Shown here piece by piece: positions 1 through 13,045 of a stretch of DNA of 64,000 bases (its first letter is position 1; each line of letters begins with the position of its first letter). Source of the stretch: Lutraria lutraria (lineage: Eukaryota; Mollusca; Bivalvia; Venerida; Mactridae); contig OZ026844.1 of NCBI GenBank assembly GCA_964023205.1, positions 24,402,934-24,466,933 on the forward strand. Reading direction: 5' to 3'. The position numbers were made by a program, and so were the translations under genes. Under the pieces are notes generated by a model. It ran no database searches. It was not told where the DNA came from and saw only the letters and a program-made list of their open reading frames with translations.

Positions 1-25
1 TATACATTGATCGATTAACTGTATA

Positions 26-140
26 CAGTCACACCTGTTAACAAAGGTCACCCTTGGGAAAGACATAACGTGGTCTTTTTCTACGGGTGGTCTTTATTTA
101 GATTTAATTTTGTTTTAAACAATAAACGACAGTTATTAAA
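26..140. repeat. Dispersed TACAGTCAAACCTGT-family repeat, copy 1
   Basis: This stretch reads 'cagtcacacctgttaacaaa' followed by a 'ggtcacccttgggaaagaca' block. The same arrangement occurs about a dozen times in the window. Fuller copies (for example 54249-54430) begin with TA-CAGTCAAACCTGT, contain GGCCACCCTTTGGGAAAGAC, and end with the mirror image ACAGGTTTGACTGTA, so the family is a short element with terminal inverted repeats. No coding capacity is visible. This copy is partial and diverged. Confidence 0.6.
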
Positions 141-231
141 AGAATGGCCTATATTTATAGGTCGACCTTTAATCGGAACTGGTCGCTAAATAGGGTTGAC
201 TGTACTGAGTACATGGAACAATTGCTGTACT

Positions 232-1741
232 TGTTAATCTAGGAACACTCAACCTTAATCTAGGAACACTCAACCTTAATCTAGGAACACTCAACATTAA
301 TCTAGGAACACTCAACCTTAATCTAGGAACACTCAACCTTAATCTAGGAACACTCAACCTTAATCTAGGAACACTCAACCACTCAACCTTAATCTAGGAA
401 CACTCAACCTTAATCTAGGAACACTCAACCTTAATCTAGGAACACTCAACCTTAATCTATGAACACTCAACATTAATCTATGAACACTCAACCTTGAACA
501 CTCAACCTTAATCTAGGAACACTCAACCTTAATCTATGAACACTCAACATTAATCTATGAACACTCAACCTTGAACACTCAACCTTAATCTAGGAACACT
601 CAACCTTAATCTAGGAACACTCAACATTAATCTAGGTACACTCAACCTTAATCTAGGAACACTCAACCTTAATCTATGTACACTCAACCTTAATCTAGGT
701 ACACTCAACCTTAATCTAGGAACACTCAACCTGAATCTAGGAACACTCAACCTTAATCTATGTACACTCAACCTTCATCTAGGAACACTCAACCTTAATC
801 TAGGAACACTCAACCTTAATCTAGGAACACTCAACCTTAATCTAGGAACACTCAACCTTAATCTAGGAACACTCAACCTTAATCTAGGAACACTCAACAT
901 TAATCTATGTACACTCAACCTTAATCTAGGAACACTCAACCTTAATCTAGGAACACTCAACCTTAATCTAGGAACACTCAACATTAATCTATAAACACTC
1001 AACATTAATCTAGGAACACTCAACATTAATCTATGAACACTCAACCTTGAACACTAAACATTAATCTAGGAACACTCAACCTTAATCTAGGAACACTCAA
1101 CCACTCAACCTTAATCTAGGAACACTCAACCTTAATCTAGGAACACTCAACCTTAATCTATGTACACTCAACCTTAATCTAGGAACACTCAACCTTAATC
1201 TAGGAACACTCAACCTTAATCTAGGTACACTCAACCTTAATCTAGGAACACTCAACCTGAATCTAGGAACACTCAACCTTAATCTATGTACACTCAACCT
1301 TCATCTAGGAACACTCAACCTTAATCTAGGAACACTCAACCTTAATCTAGGAACACTCAACCTTAATCTAGGAACACTCAACCTTAATCTAGGAACACTC
1401 AACCTTAATCTATGTACACTCAACCTTAATCTAGGAACACTCAACCTTAATCTAGGAACACTCAACATTAATCTATGTACACTCAACCTTAATCTAGGAA
1501 CACTCAACCTTAATCTAGGAACACTCAACCTTAATCTAGGAACACTCAACATTAATCTATGAACACTCAACATTAATCTAGGAACACTCAACATTAATCT
1601 ATGAACACTCAACCTTGAACACTCAACCTTAATCTAGGAACACTCAACCTTAATCTAGGAACACTCAACCACTCAACCTTAATCTAGGAACACTCAACCT
1701 TAATCTAGGAACACTCAACCTTAATCTAGGAACACTCAACT
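232..1741. repeat. 21-bp minisatellite (about 70 copies)
   Basis: The unit is CTCAACCTTAATCTAGGAACA (21 bp) repeated head to tail, with recurrent variants (attaatctatgaac, aatctatgtac, a short ccactcaacc junction). Because 21 is a multiple of 3, the minus strand stays open over several hundred bases and reads as a repeating heptapeptide of the type LSVPRLR. There is no codon-level sign of a gene. The variants are ordered: the block containing 'accttcatctagg' at about 772 recurs at about 1298, giving a higher-order repeat of about 526 bp. This fits unequal exchange of multi-unit blocks. Confidence 0.93.
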
Positions 1742-3635
1742 TATGGAAACAGAAATACTTCGCTTTTTCTTAAGTTGTTGTAAGTTGTTTTTTTACTGTA
1801 TTTAATGGTAAAATGGTCTTTGTAATTGTGTGATTTAAAAAAAATATTTTCTCATTACGTTACACAAATTTCCAACAAATTAAATATTTAGGCTTTTTAT
1901 ATCTATCTACGATTGTGCTTAAAATAATGACTCGGAAGAAATTCTTCTCAAATCGTTTGTATAAAACACACACAAGCACTGGTGTAACAAGTAATACGTT
2001 CATTACTGTTTGTAATTAAAACCAGACAACGATGAAGGAGAAGTAAAACAATAGAATGATCAGAATAAACCAGGAAAAGTTTCCAGTAATTGTTAAACAA
2101 GTCTATTGTTGTCAACTACAATTGTCTATCCCAAGTCTAATTCCAGTAGAAGGTTTACAGCTGTGAGAGAATTTCTATGGTTTATGTTCATTTTGAGTTA
2201 TACTCCATAACTTAGTGAATGAATGTTTAATATCAAAATTACACTATTTGATAGAAATTGAAATATGGTTTACAAATAAGTGAGCATGTTTAAATTTGGA
2301 GAAGAAATGAAAAAAGTGAAATCTACGAATTTCGAGGACAACCGTCGTACCACATGAATTTTGTAAAATTTTTAAGGTGATTTTTTTTGTCAATTAGTTT
2401 ATGTTTTGATGGCAGTGTAATCGGACGAAATTCCCACAAAACAGAGTATAAACAAACCCCTGTGGTTAGTCTTTATATCTTAATGCAACGTACCTGTTTG
2501 AGATTCCGGTGTATTCACAGAGTTCTTCTGTCGTTTCCATTCCTCGCACGATATGCACGTGTACCTATTCTTTCCTAGTTTTGTCTGAAACCATAACATT
2601 AAAACGCAGACATGAATAGATGCAATTTAGTTATTTTTTTGCAATTAACGTCCATCATATCTGATTCATTGAGATTTTAACGCTTTCATTGCGTCTATAA
2701 TGTGCAATAATGGCTAATAGGCTTAAAGTGTTCGCCGCCTACGATTGTTCACAAAATAATGAAACAATGGACAACTTTATACAGATTTAAATTGAAAATG
2801 TTAACCACGGTTTTATATGCAGATAACTACATTATTAACAAATTAGTCTGGCATATTACATTATGTTATATTGGCTATAATCCGTATGTGGCTAATTCAT
2901 GTTGAGAAAAGGTACCATCAAGTCATTCTATCTCCAAAATAATGACCATGGTTATTGATTTTCATTTTGTATTGACTTAAACAATACAGACTTATCAATG
3001 GGAAATGAATCATATGGAAAACGATCTAAGATTTGTGGAGATAATTCAACTGAAATAATAATGTTTGGTGAACGTAGCAAATTTCCTCTCTCAAGAAACT
3101 CTGTCACGGTAAATACATGTTTAAGAAACAAATAATACATTACAAAATTGTAACGTGACAGTGCTGTGTTTCAGGGAAAAATAGTTATAAATAAATGGTA
3201 CCAGACACTTACAAGTCACACATAGTTTTGTACAAAAGTTCATTCACATTATTGAAACATTTTTATGTGCAATCTATTACAAGTCAAGTCAAATATGTCA
3301 ATTATTTTATGGCTTATATATTATGGCTTTTGACTGTTCAGTTGATCGCCAAACAAAGTATATACGAGTTTAAGTTCATTTTGTGTTATACACTGTAGAA
3401 CTTTTTGAATCAGAATCAGAATTAACCTGGGAAAGTTTCCAGTAATTGTTAAACAAGTTAATTTTTTTGTTTATAAATGTTGTACTTTTTTAAACAGGAG
3501 AATTTTCGTACATAGCACAATGATGGCGGTAAAAGATTACACTATTCAACATATGGATAGAAAAACAAAGTACAAAATGTATAATGAAAATATAAGTTTA
3601 ACTACAAATAATTTCATGTACAATCAAACTAAGTT
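1742..3635. other. Unassigned AT-rich sequence
   Basis: I see no convincing exon here. A short sequence, 'gaaaagtttccagtaattgt' at about 2076, recurs near 3431 followed by the same 'taaacaagt'. It is a local or dispersed duplication of roughly 45 bp. Short open frames at 2387-2578 and 3195-3398 show no recognisable domain and no splice context. Confidence 0.5.
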
Positions 3636-4045
3636 AGTGGTCACCTCAGAATAAAGGCCACCCTGCAAATAAAGGCCATCCTTTTAAATATTTAAATACC
3701 GTTATTGATTATTAAGAACAAAAAATGACCCCGAATAAACTCCACCTGTCAATAAAGGCCACATTTTGTCTTTCCCAGGGAAGGCCTATTTTCATGGATT
3801 TGACAACATATTTGATGATATAAATGAATAATATAAGAGATAAAAAATAAAGATTTACTTATTTCAATTGATACATAAACCAGAAGCTGCAGTCAAACCT
3901 GTGAACAAAGGCCACCCTTTGGAAAGACAACATTTACATTTCTTCGAGAATTGTTCTATACGTACCAATGTTTCTTCGGTGTACCCCTGGCCAATATCAG
4001 TACAACATGTGTCAGGTGTTGACAAGCTTTTCTTCCTTACAGGGC
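3636..4045. repeat. Two adjacent TACAGTCAAACCTGT-family repeats
   Basis: Positions 3636-3800 contain 'ggtcacctcagaataaaggc' followed by 'cctgtcaataaaggccacat' and a 'ctttcccagggaaggcct' end. Positions 3886-4045 contain 'cagtcaaacctgtgaacaaa' followed by 'ggccaccctttggaaagaca'. They are two copies or halves of the same short inverted-repeat family in a row. The overlapping open frames on both strands at 3864-4155 are by-products of the repeat. Confidence 0.6.
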
Positions 4046-4845
4046 CACCACAAACATTACTTTTCCGTCTGTACTTTTTAAAACAGGAGAATTCTCCTAT
4101 GAATATAACAAAATTCATTTATTCAACATACATAGCAACCGGTACGGGCATATAAATAAATGTCACCTATTTGAACATTAAGAAAATGGTATCATGTGGA
4201 CGAGTGCTAGAAGTTGAATGCTATATTTGACAACCATATACATAGCCGTAGGAAACAGAAACAGAAACTAATAGCTATTTTATCATGGAATACAGTTTTA
4301 CTCATTTTTATTTGTGTTAAGAAACATTGATATTGGTAAGATGAAAAGACAATAGAAGATTACAAATGTATAGCTCAATCAGCAGTGATGTTCAAAGTGG
4401 ATACATATTAATCGTTTCTTACTGTTTTATCTTACTTTTATTGCTGATATTAAGTATAGTGTGCACTTTTACATTGGGAAATTTTATATACTTATCGGAG
4501 CAAATTATAGGCATTTATGGTAACAAAAAGTGCAAAAATGTAATGGGTTCATAGATACAATCTGTGAAGGATTTTTTTCTTCACTCATAATGAAAAATCC
4601 GTAATTCTAAACTTAATAAAAAAGTGAAGCCCAAAATAAAAATTCACACTTTCTGTTTCGTGTTAGTATATATTTTATATACATGTATGTTTAAGTCGAA
4701 TTTCTTCTCATTTCTGTTACACTTTTCTCAGCAATAAATTTTCCCAACAATTTCTTTTTAACTGTCATATATTTCGCCTGAGAATTTCATGTAAATATCG
4801 AATGTTACTCAGAAATAAATTTAGTACAATTCAAAAAATATGCAG
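4046..4845. other. Unassigned AT-rich sequence
   Basis: No supported gene. One 62-codon open frame (4366-4554, plus strand) has a hydrophobic Leu/Ile-rich middle, but no homology I recognise, no splice signals and no coding-like composition. I treat it as chance. Confidence 0.4.
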
Positions 4846-4847
4846 TA

Positions 4848-5100
4848 AAACCTCAATCATTCGAATTCCTTGGGTCCGAATAAATTATTCGGATAAACCA
4901 TGGTTTCGAATAAACCTCGATTATTTGACAACCGCTTATCCGAATACCTAGTTTTGTCCGAATAAGATCAACGGTCCCGATTGTGTCTCTAGTATATTTC
5001 AAGTACAACGAACCACGGTTATACAAATTGGATTTTACAAATACCTGATGCAACCCTAATATAATATTTGATGCAAAACATACTCTACTGATACGCAAAG
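4848..5100. mobile_element. Pogo/Tigger-like element, terminal fragment
   Basis: The sequence starts GCAGTAAAACCTCAATCATT and then has several TCCGAATAA/TTCGGATAA motifs, and a 'cggtcccgattgtgtctct' block. The same order of motifs is at the left end of the better-preserved element at 33668-36708. No matching right end was seen nearby, so it is a truncated or solo copy. The superfamily call rests on the CAGTAAAACC-type terminus and the TA flank of the complete copy. Confidence 0.5.
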
Positions 5101-5764
5101 GCCAAAAATTGTTTTTATCTGTTTACTGTCAGATGACAAATAAAGAAGTAAATTATCAGTAAACGTGGGACATTTCTCATTTTCTGATCATCAAATCAAC
5201 CGTTGTCTCATGGGAAATACAAATGAATTACACACTATTGGTTTGTATATTGGATGTATGGATAACACGTGGCATGGTTGAGATAAAGTAGACAACAATT
5301 ATTTGTGACACAAGTCGCTGTAATTAATTAATATGAGTTGCCTATGGTAGTTGTTTACGGTTTTACATCCATAATATCCAAAGTTAGTACATCAAATCGG
5401 AATGGACAGATTTTGGGAACCGTCATGATTTTTGTAGTTTTAAAGTCTCCTTTTTGTAGCCAGTTTTTCAAATTTTCAAAAAGATGAAAATCCATTTCAA
5501 TGAAAACTCACGCTAAAAAGATGCGGAAACACAGTATCACCATCTAATCCAATAAAGAAAAAAATGGTCACAGTGCAATATCTTCAGAAATTGATATTTT
5601 TCTAATGTTCGACAAGGGCAGCAACTCTTACAAAATTTTCAAAATGTGTTTGTGTAAACACTGGTAGGGGACTAAAAATGGAATGTCGAAATTAATGTAA
5701 CAAGATAATAATGTTTATTACTTAATACTTTATTTATCCGTTCAAAAATAGCATTTTGAGGAGC

Positions 5765-7156
5765 TTTGTTGCAACCATTCTTGTAATAACAAGAAAAACT
5801 ACATTTTTGTATAACAAAACGTTATAGGTAGACAAATTACAAGAAGCATATTGCTTTATGCTTTTTGTATGAAGTTGCTTTTTTCATAAAGGATATTGAC
5901 TGTATATTTTATTCAATCCTACATTAAGGAGAGTATAAAATATTTACATGATATGAGTAATACACATTATAATGACAATCATGAGTATTTGACAAATAAA
6001 TAAATGCATGCATATAGTTCACAAGCACATGGTAATATCATACCCTACATCAATCAAATAGAATCAACCCTAAATGTTAACGAATTCATCATAAATCTGA
6101 GCACTATCATACAACCACATTGAACTTCAAATAGCCACTGGCACAACAACTTATCTAGGCAATGCCTTCATGATTTACTTATCTGTCAACTATTAATAGA
6201 TTCAGTCATCACCATTAGCCAATCAAATGGCCAGGATTAGCCAAACTAGTAATAGACACTACACTATATACTCGCAAACAACTATAATACACTAATACTC
6301 ATAGGTATAATTCGTCTAGAAAACCAAACTTGTAATTGTACGGCGGCCGAACTATGATGCTTATTTTTAACTGGCAATGCAAAATCGCAACTTCTTGCGC
6401 GAAGCAGATTAGTGACAGTGCCCGAAATATTCCGAAATATCCGCAATGGTCATCACGTGATATAAACAAAACAGAAATAGAGCGAGGTCACGTGTTACTC
6501 ACACCAACTAGTGTTAGCTTGATGACGCAGTCGCTATTCTTGTAATAATCAAAGCTCTGAAGGTTCTGATGTTGTTCGGAACTACAAATCAGTCAAAAGA
6601 TGATTTCTATGTAGGGTGAGTTTTGGAAAACGAACGATAGTTCGCGCATGAATTTAATGCAGACATAAGTACTACGAACGCTTTTCTACACTTTACAGTT
6701 GTTCCCGTTCAATGTGCTTTCAGTACTTTGATTTATGTTTCCCATCTGATCACCAAAAGTAGTTCAGCAATTAGCATAATATTATATATAGTTTACATTA
6801 CCTGCCTCTTTGAATACCGTCAACTTATGCAGAATGTAATATGTCATACATGAAGACATGCTCGAAGAAAAAGGTTAAACGTTATAAGCATTAAATTAAT
6901 CGATTGAAACTTCCCGATGAATCACTTTTTTAAATATCTGGCTGACTCACAGTTATCATCGCATCGTCCATGAATATCGGAACTATATTCTTAGGCGGAA
7001 GCTAGGTTAATTGAAGCTGTTCGGTATGCAGGAAAAGTGAAAACTGAGCGATTTTTGAAATACGGTAATAACTTTATTGTTCGTACCGAACAACAAAAAC
7101 CAAACTTGTATCAATTATTAATTTGGTTTTTATTACAAGAATAGTTGCAACAAAGT
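5765..7156. mobile_element. Possible element with 25-bp inverted ends
   Basis: CTTTGTTGCAACCATTCTTG at about 5764 is mirrored at 7132-7156 (reverse complement CTTTGTTGCAACTATTCTTG), followed on both sides by TAATA. A related 'tattcttgtaataa' is at about 6534. The interior is AT-rich and non-coding as far as I can see. Similarity does not extend beyond the ends and no target-site duplication is clear, so this is tentative. Confidence 0.3.
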
Positions 7157-7537
7157 TTCGTTACAAAAATCTTATTCGGATTCAATTTTCTATCATGTTT
7201 GTATGGATGAATTCGTTCATATGATATATGTCAAATACTGATTTGTAAGAAGAAATTTCGTGATATCTCTAACAACATTCTCTTCATCAAATTTGTAAAC
7301 AAATAATTCAATTTATTTGGGACGTCTCAATATGTTCATTGTTATCCACTAACGAGATCAATATTTCTTACGCTAACTCGGCTTGACTGAAAGGAAAGTT
7401 CCCTGTATACAAAGCAATACAATTGCCATGTGGTATATAGACTCATTGTCCGAGCTATGTTGTTCATAAAGTATGTCATTCTCTAACATTCAAAATTCAC
7501 ATGATATGTTAGTCAGCGTTTATACGACTGTGAGTGT

Positions 7538-7862
7538 ATGATCGGTGGTCTAGTGGTAACGCGCAGTGGACTACAGAACAAAAGGTCTTTGGTTCGAATC
7601 TCGGCTCTGTCTTCCGGATTTCTCAGGGATCCTTTTCCAGTGTCCAATCACAACTGCTGAACCAAACACTGTGTCTAGAAAATCACAGAAAAAGGGGCGA
7701 GGCGTGTATCAGTGCTTTACACGAAAAAATATTCGATATAATTTTATAGAGTAGGGATACAAATGCCCGGTTCTCCCGTATCTTCTCTACCTTCTATCTG
7801 GGGCTTTGCCGCTGAAATGACCATAGCTGTCGAATGGGTCGTAAAACAACAAATAAACAAAC
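7538..7862 (+). repeat. tRNA-derived SINE (plus orientation)
   Basis: The head resembles a tRNA with RNA polymerase III boxes: A-box-like TGGTCTAGTGGTAACGCG at about 7546 and B-box GGTTCGAATCTC at 7591-7602. A non-tRNA body of about 230 bp follows, containing 'ggatacaaatgcccggttct' and 'gaccatagctgtcgaatggg', and the end is rich in AACAAATAAACAAAC. A second copy with the same body is in reverse orientation at 38637-38945. The match of head and body between two distant copies makes a SINE family much more likely than a functional tRNA gene. Confidence 0.8.
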
Positions 7863-8748
7863 GTATGTACATGTGATGCGCGCTGTCCATGAAAACAACA
7901 TGAAGAATAAGTATGAGAAATTAAGGATAGAAAAGTAATAATTCTTAAAAGATAATATTCATTTTCATGTCTTATTTCCATGTGTATCATCGGTTCCATT
8001 GACTTCGCCACTGGGTTAGAATGTTCATAGCTCGTAAATTCACATCACATGGTCCCCTACGGAACCTTATTGTTAAAAGCACATACTGAAGCATTGGTTA
8101 GTGGCTTTGTACAGCGCATGCATGCTTTCAAATGCCAGTCTAGGATAAAGACTTTTTATTACAATATAATTGACGATATGGGTCAGTCATCTCTTGAGAT
8201 CCGTGTGGTCCCTGTAAGTTAATTGATTCTCGTCCAAAAACTTCAGTGATTCCACTTCGTCTGATGTTCCAAAATTGAATCTGCTGAATCTATGGTATAC
8301 ATATTGTTGATTATAACCGTCACCAGACTAATGTAATAAACTATTCTGTTCCTCCAAAATTTGTCTGTGAGAGAAAACCTTGTTTGAGAGAAATGCCGTC
8401 TGCTTTTTGACAGACAAGCCATCAATGATTTTTTTATCGCCACACTTCTGATAAAACTATTGTAACTGTGGCAGATACACGCAATCATTGTCATTAGACA
8501 GAAAAATAGAATGCTCCTGTTTTTATTTGTCAGTAAGACATGAACGATGGATAGGCCTAACCGACAATGTTGTTTATTTTATAGCTGTTTAGTTACTTCA
8601 TGTTCGGCTGCTTGTTTATTTTGAACACGTGCATGTTACTTGTCATTTACAAGATGAAACACATTCATGTGGTAATCTATCCACGTGTTGTACAAACATA
8701 CAAAACCATTTGGTTTATCAGTTCTACAGAACGTCAGCGTCTGAAAGC

Positions 8749-8890
8749 ATACTTAACAATACAGTCAATCATGATTGTACTTATAGCACGCGCACATGAA
8801 ACTGATAGTTTACACGAAAGCTGGTATTACTATCAGTTTCATGTGCGCGTGCTATAAGTACAATCATGATTGGTTGTATTGTTTAAGTAT
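8749..8890. repeat. Long near-perfect hairpin (about 60-bp arms)
   Basis: Positions 8749-8809 pair with 8829-8890 around a loop of 19 bases. The inner 43 pairs are perfect, then two G-T appositions and one single-base bulge follow. The arms also contain the internal palindrome CAATCATGATTG. It could be a young foldback insertion or a source of hairpin small RNA. No protein is implied; open frames here are mirror images of each other. Confidence 0.9.
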
Positions 8891-9561
8891 ACGATCACGA
8901 CATAGGCCTGCAACGCAACATCATAAACTAGAGCTTGTCACAGACGTGACAAACACCCCAACACGCCGCTTTGATACAGACGTGTTTAATGTTATGTTCG
9001 CACTCATCACAGTAAAGGGATGTATTTTTTTGCCACTTGCCATTAACAATAAAGAAATTGGATTCCTTTCAACAAGCAATTGAGTTGCAGCCTAGACAAA
9101 GCAAACCTAATATTTGACATTTGACCTTCAAGTGTGACCACCTGGTCCTTACGCACAACACACTGTCTTTATGTAGGTGAACAATCATGCCAAATTGTCT
9201 TGAAATCCATCAGTGAACAACAATGATATAGCCCTGGAAAGAAAGGGAACGCGACGGGACATTTTAGATGGTTCCAGTATAGCCCGCCCCCACCACTGAT
9301 AGTGGATGGGGTATAATTACAAGATAATGCACGTGAGTACATTTTGTGACCAGACCATGTCATTAGAATGTCACTGTGCTTTAATTTCAATATCAAGAAA
9401 CTGTGAATTGTCAAAATAATAGCTTAATTGACAACTTTTAATTTCAAATTAAATGCACGTTTTAACTTTACAGCGGATCGTCAATACGATAATTGTGTAG
9501 TTAACGTTCAAACTGCCTCAATAACTTGTATTTCACTTTTGTAAATTTGTATGATAATAAT

Positions 9562-9936
9562 TAGGGCTGTGGATCGTTGGGTAAGTGGCGATCCGATCCA
9601 ATCCACGATTCAACACTTCCGATCCACAAATCGAATCACGAATCTTTTGTTATCAAGTAACCCATCTAAAACTTCAACATTGCAGTCCTGAAGACAGTTA
9701 AATTAAATTTTCTTTTAGGAATAATGAAGTAAATCAATATTAAACTGTTCTAAAAGTAGTCCATGATGAGACGGTATGTATTCAGAGAAATGGGATTTTT
9801 AAGAACAAAAATGCCCTATTATGTTAAACAAAAACAAGATCGCGAACCACGAATCTTAGTAATGACGATTATTCGAACTCGATTTTTCAACTTGATTCAT
9901 GATTAACCGAGTACTAAGATACTCGCCACAGCCCTA
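9562..9936. mobile_element. hAT-type MITE with 8-bp target duplication
   Basis: The element begins TAGGGCTGTGG and ends CCACAGCCCTA, and is flanked by an exact 8-bp direct repeat ATAATAAT (9554-9561 and 9937-9944). An 8-bp duplication with this terminus is the hAT pattern. The interior (375 bp) holds repeated 'cgatccgatcca'/'cacgaatc' motifs and no transposase remnant. It is a non-autonomous copy. Confidence 0.8.
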
Positions 9937-10075
9937 ATAATAATTGTATCTTAAATGACGAAAAACCATACATAAATTTGCTGACTCTAACTGTGACTAT
10001 AATATTACCATACAATAGTTGATCCACGTATTATAGGATGGCTATATAAACATTTGGTCGTATCTTTGTCGCACG

Positions 10076-10212
10076 CAAAAATATACGGAGGCGTAAAGGG
10101 GACAAAGGAAAGACATGTATTTTATTCATCGCGTGCGCACGTAGTAGCTATAGCATGCCCACGCGATATATAAAATAGTTCCTATGTCCCCTTTATGTCA
10201 CCGTAAAAATAA
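10076..10212. repeat. Imperfect foldback repeat
   Basis: The left arm contains TACGGAGGCGTAAAGGGGAC and the right arm the mirror image GTCCCCTTTATGTCACCGTA. Both continue inward to ATCGCGTG/CACGCGAT-like tips. The arms are about 55 bp, imperfect, and separated by a short spacer. It is a small foldback MITE or an inverted duplication. Target duplication was not resolved. Confidence 0.55.
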
Positions 10213-10214
10213 CA

Positions 10215-12860
10215 TACATAACATAGAATTCGAGTGTGTGTGATTGAACAGTGTTTGTTTGATATAATTATGTACCTCTCCCAGAAATGCATACATATTT
10301 TATCCTCCAAAATCAATTCTTTTTATATGGTTCTGTTATAGCTACAATTAGTTCGTTCTATTTTCCATACAACAGACTATTTTTCTGCCGACCCGAAACT
10401 TTTGGACCAAGTCAATTTCTGTCTTGCTCATATATTCAATTTAATTAAATGAACTACATCTTCGAACGAGCAATTATGGTTGAAAAAAGTTCTGCGGACC
10501 CACGGACGCTACTTTGGGGGGGGGGGGGGGGTAGAGGAATTTGGGGCATTTTCGTTTATTTAGCCTGTATCAAGATATATACGTCCTTGCCTGCATGTAA
10601 ACATAAAATAAATGCAACCAATTTAATTATAATTTACGTATAGGCTACCACACACAAATGTACCTGTGGGACAAAAAAGCTCTTCACGTGGTTAAACAAT
10701 GACTGTGTTTTTTTCATTATCTCCCACATCGTAAAACAAAATGTATTTAATTTACCTTGTTTATTTTCAAACGAAACCGAAACTTAATTTAGGCTGCGTC
10801 AGATAACTGAATTAACCTTTCGATCCTCCCTATGCTGATGCATGTAATATTTGATACATTCAACTGAGGTCAAAATACAACCTGATACGCATTTTTATAA
10901 TTTAAAAAAAAATGACACGTATACAAAATGTCCTTTAAACTTTCATTTCATAAAAACGACGTAAAGCGAAACTTGCTGTGGTTGTTTTTACTCCCAGTTG
11001 TTTCGTGTGTTCAGTAAACAGTGTATTGAGTTTTACGAGAAGAAAATACTTATCTACTCGAGACTGAAGTATGGTGATCCGTAAAATGTGTTCTCATTAA
11101 TCTCATTATCATATTATCGACCATAATCTCGCGCAATTACCGAATACTATTTAATTAGTAGAGTTATATAACTTCTAAGTAGTAATAAAAATGTCATCTA
11201 AATGAATGAACGCTTGATGCCAAACTATAGACAAAGAGAATCATTTTTCGAATCGAGTCCCTCCGTAGAATGGGTTACTATAATGTTAATTTTATTAGCA
11301 TTTCATGATAATTTTCTAGCAGCTATGTTTAAATTCTTTTTACTAAGCACGCCACATTAAAAAGTTCATTTAACGCACATGCGTTTTTTTATCTAATCGA
11401 ATCATAATGTAAGAATTAAACAAAATATTTAGGTACAGTGTACTTGAATTACAAAAAAGTATTTCAATTCGCTTCTGTTATATGTTATTATCAGACAAAG
11501 GTAAGCTATATTTGCCGCCACTTGGATATATTGAAGTCTTTAACATTTTTGCAGAGAATCAGATTTTATGGCTGTAAATTAATTAATGTAAATATTATTG
11601 TCAATCCCGTAGCTTTCTCCATTAAACTAACAACACCAGATTTACATTTAAGTTACAATTAATAGTAATACTAGACAGTCAGTTACAGAGTTTTTCTCTG
11701 TTTCACTTAATACATGATCAGAGCTTTGGTGGAGTTTAAATAAGAACAGCTCAGTATGAAACCTTTTTAACGGTCTGCATCAATAACAGGTTTCATGGGT
11801 TATATTGAAAGTTCAGGAGAACTTCTCGCTATTTAAAATGTACTTAATCAGGTCGGTAAATGTTTTTAGTTTAGTCTGGCGTGTTTTTTTTTGTTTAAAT
11901 AAATCCGTGAGCGAAACATTTTTGTTTATTATTGTATTATTTATTTCAGTATAAAAAGCATATAAAACATGGTACATACATCACAGACATTAGATTGCCA
12001 AAAAATGAAAACATAGAAATATAAATGAATATAAATCTAAAAATATTGTATTTAATATAAATATCATCAATTAACTATAAAAGAAAAAAATCAAATTTAA
12101 TAAATAGTGGTAACCATGATTGTCAACTTTACCTACCAAGGATGACACAATAAAGGGGAAAACAAGGAGAGGCATGCTTACAATTATATCAGTTAAACGG
12201 TTGTAAATGACAGAGAGAGATATGTTAGATCCGGGTTGGTCTGGTCCGTGAATAAAAGGCATCAGTATCTGTCAATGAGGGAAGGGCGAACAGGAACCAG
12301 TTCACTAGTTAAAGCTTAATAATCTGTAAAATGTACTTCTAAAATGACAATCATTGTATTCTAATCATGTTCACAACTAAATCCCATATGAAACATCAGT
12401 ACGTTTTTTATTTCTTTTAAAAAACATGACAATATTTGGCGTATTCATTTATTTCTTTTACATTTATCTTAAAAGTAGTATTAAGTGCGGTGGCACAGAG
12501 GTAACGTGTGTGTGATTTCATTTCGTTTAAGTTATGTGCATGCACGAGATAACTGTGTCACTGTAAGTAAGAGCTAGAGGATAAGACAAATGTAACACTA
12601 CCATCCATTAAAGATTCCACGTTCTATAAACGCATTTGCCCCGAGTAGCAGCTTGACTTAACCAAGTACGGACGGACACACAAACAATGCAATTACAATC
12701 AGTCCCAGCATCATTTGAATGATTGAATCATGATAATGACACTATTGTACAAGTTGGTTTCTACAAATTATCCTGTTTCATCGTTAAAACAAACAACTTG
12801 ACTATTAACAGTTATAACAGACAACATTGTCCTTGCTATATGTTATAACCGAGGCGAACA
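10215..12860. other. Unassigned AT-rich sequence with a poly-G tract
   Basis: No gene is supported. A G run of about 17 bases lies at about 10517. The open frame at 12071-12262 (minus) overlaps a degraded 'ataaaaggcatcagtatctg' repeat and I do not consider it coding. Confidence 0.45.
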
Positions 12861-12870
12861 CAACAAAGTA

Positions 12871-13045
12871 CAGTGCAACCTCTCTAAAGCAAACTCGTTG
12901 GGAGTAGCAAAGTGATGTCGCTGTTGTTTAGAGGATCTTGCTCTAGAGAGGTTAAAATAATAGATAAATCATACAATGGTAAAAATCATGCTGTTGTTGG
13001 AGAAAGGTTGTTGAAAGTGAGGGCCGCTCTGTAGAGGTTGCACTG
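12871..13045. mobile_element. Pogo-like MITE with TA duplication
   Basis: The ends CAGTGCAACCTCTCTAAAG and the mirror CTCTGTAGAGGTTGCACTG bound a 175-bp non-coding element flanked by TA on each side (12869-12870 and 13046-13047). TA duplication plus a CAGTG-type terminus fits pogo/Tigger-like non-autonomous elements. An adjacent degraded TACAGTCAAACC repeat lies at about 13105-13165. Confidence 0.7.

Noticed and set aside
169..1612. Series of minus-strand frames with repeating LSVPRLR peptides
   Set aside because: By-product of a 21-bp minisatellite; no start context, no conservation signal and variants change residues freely.
7546..7602. tRNA gene on the plus strand
   Set aside because: A and B boxes are present, but the cloverleaf is incomplete and the same head is joined to the same body at 38637-38945, which makes it a SINE.
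12071..12262. Minus-strand frame as second exon of the signal-peptide gene
   Set aside because: Overlaps a degraded dispersed repeat, has no matching acceptor in the required phase and no continuation after its GT.
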